Below, one piece after another: positions 26,847 to 35,634 of a stretch of 47,462 nt of DNA. Source of the DNA: Geminocystis sp. M7585_C2015_104 (lineage in GTDB: Bacteria > Cyanobacteriota > Cyanobacteriia > Cyanobacteriales > Cyanobacteriaceae); contig DVEF01000018.1 in NCBI GenBank assembly GCA_015295805.1, positions 1 to 47,462 of the forward strand. Direction: 5' to 3'. The position numbers and the translations under genes were made by a program. The notes under the pieces are model-generated. The model saw nothing but the letters and a program-made list of their open reading frames with translations. It was not told the origin of the DNA and did not search any database. Within the stretch, counting starts at the first letter, position 1. Every line of letters begins with the position of its first letter.

Positions 26847-28130
26847 ATGTCCTCATTGCTGGCAGATGCCCATAGGCGTTTACAAGAGGCGCTAAAATAC
26901 GTCGCCGTTTCCGAGGACGCCATTGAACGTCTAAAATACCCTAAAATTAGTCTGACCGTGTCTATCCCCGTAAGGATGGACGATGGCAGCCTCAAAGTCT
27001 TCCAGGGATACCGTGTGCGCTACGACGACACCAGAGGACCTGGTAAGGGAGGAATACGCTTTCATCCAAACGTAACCCTAGATGAAATACAATCTCTGGC
27101 CTTCTGGATGACTTTTAAGTGTGCCCTGTTGAATCTCCCGTTTGGTGGGGCAAAAGGGGGTATTACTGTCAACCCTAAGGAATTGTCTAAGGCGGAATTG
27201 GAACGTCTCAGCCGGGGATACATAGAGGCTATTGCTGATTTTATCGGACCAGACAAGGATATACCTGCACCAGATGTCTACACCAACGAAATAATAATGG
27301 GGTGGATGATGGACCAGTATAACATCATCCGTCGTTGTATCTGTCCCGCAGTGATTACCGGCAAGCCCCTTAGCATGGGTGGTAGCAAGGGCAGAGACAC
27401 CGCCACTGCTATGGGGGCCTTTTATGTCATTAGCAATATCCTTCCCCGCTTCGGCAAAACCCCCCCGCAAACCACCGTGGCTGTACAAGGCTTCGGCAAC
27501 GCTGGCAGTGAAATAGCTGAACTCCTAGGCAGGGCCGGTTACAAGGTGGTGGCAGTAAGCGACTCCCGTGGCGGTATCTATTCCCCCCATGGACTAGATA
27601 TCCCCAGTATCCGAGAGTACAAGCGTAAACACATGTCCCTCAAGGGAGTATATTGCCAAGAAAGTGTCTGTAGCATTGTAGAACACCAGGTGATCAGCAA
27701 TGAGGAGTTGCTAACCCTGGACGTAGACGTCTTGATACCGGCAGCTTTAGAAAAACAGATTACAGAAAAAAATGCCCCCCAGGTGAGGGCCCGTTTTATC
27801 TTTGAGGTGGCTAACGGGCCTATTACGGCAGATGCTGACACCATCCTAGAAGGAAAGGGCGTTATTGTCTTCCCAGATATTCTTGTCAATGCCGGGGGGG
27901 TTACCGTTAGCTACTTGGAATGGGTACAAAACCGCTTGGGCTACTATTGGAGTCTAAGTGAAGTACAGAGTCGGCTCAGGGAAAAAATCCTAGAGGAAAC
28001 TAATATGGTTTGGCAAATTCACCAGGAATTGGGTGTTTCCTTTCGCACCTCCGCCTACATCCATGCCCTCAACCGCCTAAATGAAGCCATGTCGGCCCGG
28101 GGGACCAGGGATTATTATATCTCTCAGTAG
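26847..28130 (+). CDS. gdhA: Glutamate dehydrogenase (Glu/Leu/Phe/Val dehydrogenase family)
   Basis: 427 residues. It interconverts glutamate with 2-oxoglutarate and ammonium. The substrate domain has GYRVRYDDTRGPGKGGIRFH and PFGGAKGG (98-105), with K103 the probable catalytic lysine. IPAPDVYTNEIIMGWMMDQY follows, then a Rossmann domain with VAVQGFGNAGSEIAELL and FEVANGPITADAD. The length fits the hexameric 410-450-residue class. Coenzyme preference is not clear from sequence. It is a single gene; a Leu dehydrogenase is less likely given the motifs. Confidence 0.93.
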   Translation: MSSLLADAHRRLQEALKYVAVSEDAIERLKYPKISLTVSIPVRMDDGSLKVFQGYRVRYDDTRGPGKGGIRFHPNVTLDEIQSLAFWMTFKCALLNLPFGGAKGGITVNPKELSKAELERLSRGYIEAIADFIGPDKDIPAPDVYTNEIIMGWMMDQYNIIRRCICPAVITGKPLSMGGSKGRDTATAMGAFYVISNILPRFGKTPPQTTVAVQGFGNAGSEIAELLGRAGYKVVAVSDSRGGIYSPHGLDIPSIREYKRKHMSLKGVYCQESVCSIVEHQVISNEELLTLDVDVLIPAALEKQITEKNAPQVRARFIFEVANGPITADADTILEGKGVIVFPDILVNAGGVTVSYLEWVQNRLGYYWSLSEVQSRLREKILEETNMVWQIHQELGVSFRTSAYIHALNRLNEAMSARGTRDYYISQ

Positions 28131-28140
28131 CATCCCCCTT

Positions 28141-28626
28141 TCATCCATATTGGGACTTTAATTTATCATCGTATTCATCGGCAAGGGAAGCAACTAAGGT
28201 AATAGCCCGAGAAATCTCCGACGGCGACAGCCCGTCTACTATTCTCTGGGTCAACAACACCACCTGGTCGTTGATTATGGCAAATTTGGTCTCAAAAGTG
28301 CCACTCCCATTCATCTCCAACAGCTGACGCATCAACTCGTTTTCCTTCTGCTTGGGGAAGGGCATTATAGCTGACCAGACTGTTAACAAATCTTCATCTT
28401 TCTCTCCGGTTAATTGTACAAACACTTCTACGCTGCCATACTGGAATCGCCACAGGTGACCATTCTCGTTTTTTTGAAACATGGCGCTGTCATTCTCCGC
28501 CAAGGTGGCAATTACTGCCTCTATTTGTTCCTTGTAACCTAAAGAGGCACCCGTTAATTCCTCGGTTTCCGTCGCCATTGCCTCACTGGTTTCTTGATTC
28601 ACTTCTAATTCAGGATTGGTTGTCAT
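28141..28626 (-). CDS. YbjN-domain protein
   Basis: 161 residues, acidic and soluble. After a disordered N-terminus rich in Glu and Thr, the region WRFQYGSVEVFVQLTGEKDEDLLTVWS is cut here; it is followed by MPFPKQKENELMRQLLEMN and TKFAIINDQVVLLTQRIVDGLSPSEISRAI (in two parts). This pattern resembles the YbjN/type III secretion chaperone-like fold widespread in cyanobacteria. The role is unknown, although YbjN proteins are suspected to help other proteins fold or be delivered. AGGAGG precedes the ATG. It is downstream of htpG's promoter side but on its own, converging with gdhA. Confidence 0.75.
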   Translation of the reverse strand: MTTNPELEVNQETSEAMATETEELTGASLGYKEQIEAVIATLAENDSAMFQKNENGHLWRFQYGSVEVFVQLTGEKDEDLLTVWSAIMPFPKQKENELMRQLLEMNGSGTFETKFAIINDQVVLLTQRIVDGLSPSEISRAITLVASLADEYDDKLKSQYG

Positions 28627-28725
28627 AGTCTACCTCCTGGTATTTTGACTCGTCTTGGGATAATACCCCCATGATAGGACATTTAATTGCCACCACACCA
28701 CAGGGGGTTTCCCCCCTTGGCAGCA

Positions 28726-30666
28726 TTACCTTTGTGTTAGTTTGGTCAATACTCTGTTGGATCTTTCTACAAACTCTTTCATCCCCTCGGCATCAAACGC
28801 CCTTTGTGCCATCAGGGCCAAGTCGTAAACATATCTACACAGCAGATTTACCATCTCCTGACGAGATGACTCCCCTCCCGGTTGAATAATTGCCCCTTTA
28901 TGCATTTGATATATATTTTCAATTAACGGATGGGCAGTATTGATAAGCAACACGTGTTCTTCCGGGAATTTCATCTCCTTTTGTTGCAAGAGAGCCGTCA
29001 TCTCTTGGAAACGACGCATGGCCTCTGGCAGCAACACCATTGCCGGTGGGGTTTCCTCTTGATTGTCACTTTTAATGGCCTGGGTTTTTACATTAACCTT
29101 GGGCTTGTTGATAGCTTTTTCAAATAATTCCTTGATTTCTTGGGCACGGGTTTTGTTGGTTTTAGGGTCTACAATAGTAGAGGCCTTATCCTCTTCTATC
29201 AGACTGGCATCCAACTCCGCATCAACCCGTAGGAATTTTACATCCTTGTATTCTCTTTCTAAGAAGGGGATGAAGTAGTTGTTGTCAATAAACGAATCCA
29301 TGTACAATACCTCAATCCCCTGTTTTTTGTATAAATCCAGATAAGTGGCTTGGGTTTCAGGGTTGGTGCAGTAGAATACCTTGTTTTTGTGTTTGTCTTT
29401 GTTTCTCTCTAGATACTCTTTGAGGGTAGTGTAGGGGTAATAAGTGTTGTCTTGCCATACATCTTCTTCCTTGTTATCCCCTGCTGGTGTTTCCTTTGGT
29501 GGTTCATAGGTGGTACGGAATATTATCAAATCCTCCACCTGTTTCTTGAATTTTTCGTCTTTTAGACTGCCATACTTGACAAAAGTGCCCACATCCTCCC
29601 AACAACGAATATATTCTCCCCTATTTTCGTTGTACAATGAACGGAGTTGATCTGCTATTTTTTTGCTAATAAAATCAGCTATTCTTCTCACAGTGCGGTG
29701 GTTAGTAAGGGCGCTACGAGAGACGTTCAGGGGAATATCTGGACTGTCAATTACCCCCCTCAAAGGCATCAAAAATTCAGGGATAATTTCCTCACAATTA
29801 TCGCTAACAAACACCTGATTACAGAAGAGTTTTATTTGTCCTCTGGTAACATCTACATCAGGTCGGAGTTTGGGGAAATACAAAATCCCATTAAGTAAGA
29901 AGGGATAGTCTGTGCTTAAATGTACCCACAATAGGGGGTCTTCCTGGTAGGGGTAAAGATAACGATAGAATTCCAGATAGTCTTCCTTAGTGAGGTTTTG
30001 AGGAGACTCTTTCCATAATGCCCTTTGACGATTGAGCACCTGTCCATTCATTTTAATGGGCACCGGCACAAAGTCGGAGTATTTTTTCACTAGGTTTTTG
30101 ATTCTAGCCTCTTCTAGATACTCTGTCTCCTCATCCATTAGGGTGAGAGTTACAGTAGTGCCTGGTGTAGTGCGCTCCGACTCACTTAACTCGAATTCTG
30201 GCGAACCATCACAACTCCAGTGTACCGCAGTGGCTCCCTCTTTGTAAGATAGGGTATCAATTTCCACCCTCTTTGCCACCATGAAGGCAGAATAAAATCC
30301 TAAGCCAAAATGCCCTATTAAATCATTTGGATTTTTCCCGTATTTAGCAATGAATTCTTCTGCACTGGAGAAGGCCACCTGGTTGATATATTTTTTCACT
30401 TCTTCTGCCGTCATGCCTATACCATTATCGCTGACGGCCAGAGTTTTATTCTGTTTGTCAATGGTGATTGTAATCTCTGGTTCGGGCAAATCTTTGGTTA
30501 TATCTCCCGCTAGAGAGGCCATTTTCGCCTTGGTGATGGCATCCACAGCATTAGAAATTAATTCTCTCAAGAAGATTTCATGGTCGGTATAAAGGGATTT
30601 TTTGATAATAGGAAATATGTTCTCAGTGTGGATAGTGATATTCCCTTTCTCTAGGAGCTTATTCAT
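28726..30666 (-). CDS. htpG: Chaperone HtpG (bacterial Hsp90)
   Basis: 646 residues. The N-terminal GHKL ATPase domain shows ENIFPIIKKSLYTDHEIFLR, ELISNAVDAI, LAVSDNGIGMTAEEV and DLIGHFGLGFYSAFMVA. The middle domain has RALWKESPQNLTKEDYLEFY and LNVSRSALTNHRTVRRI. The C-terminal dimer domain ends LTKLTQR, with no MEEVD, as expected for bacteria. It is stress-induced in cyanobacteria and helps assemble phycobilisome and other clients. There is no ribosome binding site before the ATG. It is divergent from nrdB. Confidence 0.97.
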   Translation of the reverse strand: MNKLLEKGNITIHTENIFPIIKKSLYTDHEIFLRELISNAVDAITKAKMASLAGDITKDLPEPEITITIDKQNKTLAVSDNGIGMTAEEVKKYINQVAFSSAEEFIAKYGKNPNDLIGHFGLGFYSAFMVAKRVEIDTLSYKEGATAVHWSCDGSPEFELSESERTTPGTTVTLTLMDEETEYLEEARIKNLVKKYSDFVPVPIKMNGQVLNRQRALWKESPQNLTKEDYLEFYRYLYPYQEDPLLWVHLSTDYPFLLNGILYFPKLRPDVDVTRGQIKLFCNQVFVSDNCEEIIPEFLMPLRGVIDSPDIPLNVSRSALTNHRTVRRIADFISKKIADQLRSLYNENRGEYIRCWEDVGTFVKYGSLKDEKFKKQVEDLIIFRTTYEPPKETPAGDNKEEDVWQDNTYYPYTTLKEYLERNKDKHKNKVFYCTNPETQATYLDLYKKQGIEVLYMDSFIDNNYFIPFLEREYKDVKFLRVDAELDASLIEEDKASTIVDPKTNKTRAQEIKELFEKAINKPKVNVKTQAIKSDNQEETPPAMVLLPEAMRRFQEMTALLQQKEMKFPEEHVLLINTAHPLIENIYQMHKGAIIQPGGESSRQEMVNLLCRYVYDLALMAQRAFDAEGMKEFVERSNRVLTKLTQR

Positions 30667-30790
30667 AGGCTCAATCCAAGTTTACAGGTATAATTGACGG
30701 CATTTAGAGTTAGTTTTTACCCCTATTGTTCATCTTGTCACAAATAATTTTCCCAGATCAAGATGTGGTTTCCCGAATAGGAGAGGAAGT

Positions 30791-30798
30791 GATATAAT
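30791..30798 (+). promoter_or_regulatory. Extended -10 element upstream of nrdB
   Basis: TGATATAAT at 30790-30798 is a perfect extended -10 (TGnTATAAT). The -35 region is poor (TTCCCG at 30770-30775). The leader would be about 50 bases long and includes the direct repeat AGTTCTAT-AGTTCTAG shortly before the ATG. Confidence 0.5.
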
Positions 30799-30855
30799 GT
30801 GGGTCTGCACTGCAATTATCTATTGTATATAGTTCTATAGTTCTAGTTATCAAAC

Positions 30856-31920
30856 ATGGCAACACTAGAAAGAATGCCGGGGAAAATGCCTCTTACCCCC
30901 ATTTTTAATCCCAATGGCGACGATCGCATCGAAAATAGGAGAATTTGGTTCGGCAATACTACCAATTTAATGCAACTGAATGACGTACGCTATAGTTGGG
31001 CAATAGGATTGTATCAACAGATGCGGGAGAATTTTTGGATTCCCCAGAAATTGGATATTACTCAAGATGTGACAGATTACTGGAATTTGACAAAAGACGA
31101 AAGACGCGCCTATGAAGGCATTTTGTCTTATTTAACCTTTTTGGACTCAATACAAACTTGCAATATTCCTCACCTGAAAAGTTCAATAACAGCCCCGGAA
31201 GTTAGCCTGTGTATGGCTGAACAAATATCTCAAGAAGGGATGCACAATCATGCATATCAGTACATAATTGAGACAGTTATTCCTAGTGAAAAAAGAGACA
31301 AAGTTTATGACTTTTGGCGGACGGATAAAGTGCTGGCTCAAAGATGTGAATTTATTGCGGGAATGTATCAAAAATACCTGGATGATCCCACCCCAGAAAA
31401 TTATTTCATCGCCTTGGTGGCTGATTATTTATTGGAGGGATTGTACTTCTACAATGGCTTTATTTTCTTCTACAATCTGGCGGCTAGAATGTTAATGCCA
31501 GGTAGCGCCGACATTTTTAGAATGATAAATAGAGACGAATTGTCTCATGTGCGATTGTATCAGCGACTAATCCCAGAAGCCATGCAGGTTTTCCCCCATT
31601 CTAAGGAACAAATATACGAAATGTTCGACCAGGCTGTAAAACATGAATGTCGCTGGACAAACCATATAATTGGCAATAACATTTTGGGGATAACGGACAA
31701 CAGTACCGAACGTTATACCAAATATCTTGCTAATATTAGGTTAAAGTCTATTGGACTAGAACCAATTTATAAAGGGGAAGAATACCAAAAAAGTCCCTAT
31801 ACTCATCTGGAAAAATTCTCCGATACCAAAAAAGAGGGTAACACCAAAGCCAATTTCTTCGAGGCTAGTGTTACCAGCTATGTCATGTCTTCAGGGATTA
31901 CCGGTTGGGAGGAAATTTAA
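30856..31920 (+). CDS. nrdB: Ribonucleotide reductase small (R2) subunit, class Ia type
   Basis: 354 residues. The R2 protein holds the di-iron/tyrosyl radical for deoxyribonucleotide synthesis. Metal ligands by pattern are D97, E127, H130, E194, E228 and H231 (SQEGMHNHAYQYI, LEGLYFYNGF, INRDELSHVRL). The radical tyrosine is Y134, seven residues after E127 as in E. coli, so this is not a Tyr-less class Ic enzyme. The large subunit gene is not in the window. The next gene follows after 22 bases on the same strand and is probably co-transcribed. Confidence 0.95.
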   Translation: MATLERMPGKMPLTPIFNPNGDDRIENRRIWFGNTTNLMQLNDVRYSWAIGLYQQMRENFWIPQKLDITQDVTDYWNLTKDERRAYEGILSYLTFLDSIQTCNIPHLKSSITAPEVSLCMAEQISQEGMHNHAYQYIIETVIPSEKRDKVYDFWRTDKVLAQRCEFIAGMYQKYLDDPTPENYFIALVADYLLEGLYFYNGFIFFYNLAARMLMPGSADIFRMINRDELSHVRLYQRLIPEAMQVFPHSKEQIYEMFDQAVKHECRWTNHIIGNNILGITDNSTERYTKYLANIRLKSIGLEPIYKGEEYQKSPYTHLEKFSDTKKEGNTKANFFEASVTSYVMSSGITGWEEI

Positions 31921-31942
31921 CAAGCTAGTATAAGTAATTGTT

Positions 31943-33157
31943 ATGGCGGAGAGAAAGAGAACGATCCCCGAAATCAATGACAAGATTCTCCAGGGCAAGG
32001 TAAGGGTTTGGACCGTGGAAGAATTGAAGAATAACGTCAAGAAATTGGGTATAAGGGAAACTTATGAACAAGTGGATGTAATCTGTACTGGCACCTTTGA
32101 GCCCATGGAGTCGTCGGGGGCGTTTCTCAACCTGGGACATACAGATCCTCCCATAAAAATCCGCCAATGCTGGTTGGATGGAGTTCCCGCCTATGCTGGC
32201 CTGGGGGCGGTGGATTTGTATCTGGGGGCTACCGCTGTGTCAGAAGTGGGAGAGGGGGAAAACAGTGGCCCTTTGTCTTTTTCCCCAAAACCCCCCCCAA
32301 ACCCTGTGGAAAGAGGTGGTGGCCATGTCATTGAAAGTCTGGTAGCGGGGGAGTCAGTCACCGTCAAGGCCATTGGTCATGTTACCGATTGTTACCCCCG
32401 TGCTACCTTTGAGGGGGTTATCACCAAGGACACAATAAATCAGTTTTACTTATACAATCCTAGGAATTTATATCAAAATTTTATTGTGGGCGTGAATGGA
32501 GGCGACAGGACTCTCTACACCTATTTAGGCCCTCTATTGCCTCGTTTGGGCAATGCCGTCTATTCCTGCACTGGGGCTTTATCCCCCTTGTTAAATGATC
32601 CCTATCTGGAAGTGGTGGGTGTCGGCAGCAAGGTTTTCTTGGGGGGTGCAGAAGGGATGATTGTCTGGGAGGGCACACAACATTTTCCTTCCCAGAAGAG
32701 GAGTCCTAATGGCACTCCCATTGGCCCAGGAGCCACCGTGGCTTTAATAGGGGATGCCAAAAAGATGAGTAGACAGTGGGTGAGGGGGTGTTACTTCAAA
32801 AATTATGGTCCATCTTTGATGCTGGGGGTTGGTATTCCCTTGCCGGTGTTAAACGAAAAGGTTATTGAATACTGTGCCGTGGAGGATAAGGATATCCTTG
32901 CTCCCGTGGTGGACTTCTCCATCCCTCGTCGGGTGCGCCCTAGTTTTGGTTTGGTTAGCTATGCCCAGCTAAAACAGGGGAAAATCAAAATCGAGGGGCA
33001 AATCGTTCGCGTTGCGCCCCTTGCCAGCCTCTATCTTTCCCGTCAGGTGGCAGAGACTCTTAAACAGTTAATTATGGAGGGCAAATTCATTCTTACCGAG
33101 CCTGTTGCACCCCTTCCTAAAGAAAGGACCTTTATCTCCCAAGACGGCGTTATTTAG
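31943..33157 (+). CDS. DUF39 / homocysteine-biosynthesis family protein
   Basis: 404 residues, soluble. MAERKRTIPEINDKILQGK and VWTVEELKNNVKKLG at the start, then DVICTGTFEPMESSGAFLNL, YLGATAVSE, GGGHVIESLVAG and FLGGAEGMIVWEGTQH match the DUF39/HcyBio family as I know it. In some archaea and anaerobes these proteins are needed to make homocysteine from aspartate semialdehyde with a reduced sulfur donor. Several cysteines are present, including C48, C76, C149 and C209-region residues, any of which could carry sulfur. Unlike many relatives it has no CBS or ferredoxin extension. It lies 22 bases after nrdB. The activity in cyanobacteria is unproven. Confidence 0.8.
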   Translation: MAERKRTIPEINDKILQGKVRVWTVEELKNNVKKLGIRETYEQVDVICTGTFEPMESSGAFLNLGHTDPPIKIRQCWLDGVPAYAGLGAVDLYLGATAVSEVGEGENSGPLSFSPKPPPNPVERGGGHVIESLVAGESVTVKAIGHVTDCYPRATFEGVITKDTINQFYLYNPRNLYQNFIVGVNGGDRTLYTYLGPLLPRLGNAVYSCTGALSPLLNDPYLEVVGVGSKVFLGGAEGMIVWEGTQHFPSQKRSPNGTPIGPGATVALIGDAKKMSRQWVRGCYFKNYGPSLMLGVGIPLPVLNEKVIEYCAVEDKDILAPVVDFSIPRRVRPSFGLVSYAQLKQGKIKIEGQIVRVAPLASLYLSRQVAETLKQLIMEGKFILTEPVAPLPKERTFISQDGVI

Positions 33158-33171
33158 GAGGAGCTTAATAA

Positions 33172-33234
33172 ATGTTACAAACTGTGTTTTGTTGCCAATA
33201 TGAATGTTGTCATTGGACAAGATGCTCCCCTTGA
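33172..33234 (+). CDS. Possible 20-residue Cys-rich micro-protein
   Basis: ATG 33172 opens 20 codons reading MLQTVFCCQYECCHWTRCSP before TGA. The ribosome binding site AGGAGG (33157-33162 region, overlapping the end of the DUF39 gene) sits at ideal distance, so the ORF is placed to be co-translated. Five of 20 residues are Cys, plus one His, as in small metal-binding peptides. No family is recognised, and chance is possible at this length. It is followed by the thioesterase gene 115 bases on. Confidence 0.35.
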   Translation: MLQTVFCCQYECCHWTRCSP

Positions 33235-33349
33235 TGTAGGGTGTAGGGGATAGGATTTGGGGGTATATAGCAATATGCCCTTGCTGGGGGAGAAAAAGAG
33301 GGCAACATTGTGTTATTCTCTTCAATGGGTACACATAGCAGGATAAGTA

Positions 33350-33757
33350 GTGTTTGTTTATCGGAGAATTATTCGATTTGCAGACACAGATGCGGCAGGG
33401 GTTGTCTACTTCGCTAGTCTACTAGCTATTTGCCATGAAGCCTATGAGGAAATGCTGCGACAGGCTGGGATAAAACTGGATTATTTCTTCGGCAATGAGA
33501 ATCTGGCTATTCCAATAATCCACGCGGAAATAGACTTCTTTAAACCCCTGTTTGTAGGAGATTTAATTACCATCAAAACCCGGTTTAATCGGGTGAGTGA
33601 AAAGGTGTTTGAAATTAAATACTTTGTGGAGAAAGAAACAGAAGAAGTTGCCGTTGCCTTAACCCGTCATATAGGCATTCAACCCCAGACTCGTGAAACT
33701 GTAAAAATACCCGATTTCATCCTGGAAATTGGCAATAAAATAAACGGCAACTGTTAG
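33350..33757 (+). CDS. 1,4-dihydroxy-2-naphthoyl-CoA hydrolase (hot-dog thioesterase)
   Basis: 135 residues, 4HBT hot-dog fold. IIRFADTDAAGVVYFASLLAICHEAYEE is split here by its parts: IRFADTDAAGVVYF carries the active-site Asp (D16 within DTDAAG), followed by CHEAYEEMLRQAGI. The cyanobacterial member of this family hydrolyses DHNA-CoA in phylloquinone synthesis. The start is GTG 33350 with AGGAT upstream. The preceding menaquinone-type gene in this window is menB at 24.4 kb, so the pathway is scattered. Confidence 0.88.
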   Translation: MFVYRRIIRFADTDAAGVVYFASLLAICHEAYEEMLRQAGIKLDYFFGNENLAIPIIHAEIDFFKPLFVGDLITIKTRFNRVSEKVFEIKYFVEKETEEVAVALTRHIGIQPQTRETVKIPDFILEIGNKINGNC

Positions 33758-33811
33758 TTTTACCTCCACGGGGAAGACAAAACAAAAAATCCCAAGACTA
33801 TTGAGCCAATT

Positions 33812-35095
33812 TTAGGCCAATTTAGTAGCAAAACCCTTGGCTTTTTTCTTGTTTACTGATGGGGTTTTGGGCAATTCCCCAGTCTCCAGCCAATGAAGAT
33901 GTTGCGGCAATAGTTCCTTGAGATTATAATTCCTTACAATAGTCTCTCTCGCCCTTTCCTTGATTTTAACCATCAAGTCAGGATTATCTAAGGCATACTC
34001 CACTTTATCGGCAATCTTGTTGGGCTCAAAAAATGGCACTAACAGGCCATTGTAATTGTCAACGATAACCTCCCTCACCGGCGGAGTGTCCGAGCCTATT
34101 ATCACGCAACCCGTCGCCATGGCCTCCATCATAGACCAGGATAACACAAAGGGACGAGTCAAGTATATGTGGGCAGAAGAATTCTGTATTACTTTCAAGT
34201 ATTCGTCATAGGACAAACGACCAGTAAAATGTACTCGGCTAAGATCTAAAGGAACCTTCTTTAACATTATATCCAGATAGGTCTGACCTTCAGGTGGTTG
34301 TTTGCCATAAGCCACCCTATTTTCCCCCACAACCACAAAATGAGTATGAGGACGTCTTTTCTGTAAAATACCAATGGTTTCTATTAGTTGCGGAAACCCC
34401 CGGTAGGGCTCCATCCCTCGAGCTACGTATGTAACTATCTCTGATACGTGGCTGAGATCTAGATTTATCCTAGGGAGAATTAGTTTATTTTCTGGATTAG
34501 GTTTGAAGTAGTCTGTATCTATGCCGTCATGGAGGACAGTAATTTTAGAATGATATTCTGGGGGGAATTGTTGTTTCTGCCAGTGGGTGGGAGACAAACC
34601 AGCCTCACAGGTGTATAAGTCGATGAGGATGCTACTGTTTTTCACCCTTATTCTAGCTTCATCATCGGCTGTAAGGGGCTCATTTGGGTCAAAATCGGCA
34701 TCCGACCCATGTGCTCTATAAAACCATTCAAAGTAACATACAAATCGCGCCTTGGGAAACAAGTCTTTCATAAACAGTGTTGCCCCCCATCCAGAATGAC
34801 CGTATATAATGTCGGGGTAAAACCCCTTCTGTTTCAAAGCCTGTAATGCCCTGTATACTGCCTGTCCTTCTAAAACCTGACCTTCTAGTGGTTTGACGTA
34901 GTGATGGGTGGAAGGGTGGGGTTGTCTCGCCGGCTGGTATAGAATTTTCCTAACCCCCTCTATTTCCCCTTCCTTTCGTTTGGTGGCAAAAAAGACATTG
35001 TAATTAGTGTCTTTCCCTAAATGTACTGCCAAATGACGAAATTGTGCCGGAAAATTGGGATGAATAAACAAAATCGTCTTTTTCTTTGATGACAT
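33812..35095 (-). CDS. Glycosyltransferase, GT-B fold (family 4-like)
   Basis: 427 residues from the ATG at 35093-35095. An upstream in-frame ATG at 35113 overlaps the AAGGAGG ribosome binding site, so the second ATG is the real start. The N-terminus ILFIHPNFPAQFRHLA and PDIIYGHSGWGATLF match the GT4 N-domain. The C-domain has YVARGMEPYRGFPQLIE, VHFTGRLSYDEYLKVIQ and MEAMATGCVIIGSDTPPVRE, with the acidic E-x7-E-like donor motif region. Such enzymes build surface polysaccharide or glycolipid; acceptor and donor are unknown. It is alone, divergent from a small membrane protein gene. Confidence 0.88.
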   Translation of the reverse strand: MSSKKKTILFIHPNFPAQFRHLAVHLGKDTNYNVFFATKRKEGEIEGVRKILYQPARQPHPSTHHYVKPLEGQVLEGQAVYRALQALKQKGFYPDIIYGHSGWGATLFMKDLFPKARFVCYFEWFYRAHGSDADFDPNEPLTADDEARIRVKNSSILIDLYTCEAGLSPTHWQKQQFPPEYHSKITVLHDGIDTDYFKPNPENKLILPRINLDLSHVSEIVTYVARGMEPYRGFPQLIETIGILQKRRPHTHFVVVGENRVAYGKQPPEGQTYLDIMLKKVPLDLSRVHFTGRLSYDEYLKVIQNSSAHIYLTRPFVLSWSMMEAMATGCVIIGSDTPPVREVIVDNYNGLLVPFFEPNKIADKVEYALDNPDLMVKIKERARETIVRNYNLKELLPQHLHWLETGELPKTPSVNKKKAKGFATKLA

Positions 35096-35265
35096 CCCTT
35101 CCCTCCTTTTCATTACAGTCCTCCATTATAAAAGACCCAATAATTTTAGGCTTTGTCTTAAACAAAGATAATAGGGAATGCTATAGAGGAAAATGCATTT
35201 TTCGGATAAGATGGAGTTATAACAGGAATATTGGGAGAATTTGCATGTAGGCGGGGCTAACAAAT

Positions 35266-35634
35266 ATGGAACTAATTATTTGTTTAACCGTGGTGTTGTC
35301 GGTATTTCTGGTATTGGTGGTGGGAATAATAGGCTTGATAAATGCACCAACCCCCGTATTGTTGGTAATTCTGGCTGCTGGATTGCTTCTTACCCAAAAA
35401 TCCATTGATAGTGTAACTGCCGGCGAGGATATCCTAATCAAAGAGGAGGATAAGAATAGGATAGAACAAGTACAGACACAGTCAGGCAATTTGGGAGGCA
35501 AGTCTACACTGATTTACCGTGGCATCAATTATAATAATGGTGTAAGGGGGAATAGAAGAGTGGCACAGTTTAAAGGGTTGCAGTATAGGGGAGTAAAAAT
35601 AAAGACTAACACCCCCCGGGATGAAGTGGTGTGA
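35266..35634 (+). CDS. Small membrane protein with DUF4278-like tail
   Basis: 122 residues. Two N-terminal helices (LIICLTVVLSVFLVLVVGII and VLLVILAAGLLLT) are followed by a charged soluble tail. The tail has STLIYRGINYNN and GLQYRGVKI, which recalls the YRG-x-x-Y repeats of the cyanobacterial DUF4278 family. There is no functional clue. It converges with the ParA-like gene with no gap (stop at 35634, next stop at 35635). Confidence 0.6.
   Translation: MELIICLTVVLSVFLVLVVGIIGLINAPTPVLLVILAAGLLLTQKSIDSVTAGEDILIKEEDKNRIEQVQTQSGNLGGKSTLIYRGINYNNGVRGNRRVAQFKGLQYRGVKIKTNTPRDEVV

Noticed and set aside
28671-28889. 72-codon plus-strand ORF overlapping the htpG 3' end
   Set aside because: Most of it is antisense to conserved HtpG codons, and it has no ribosome binding site.
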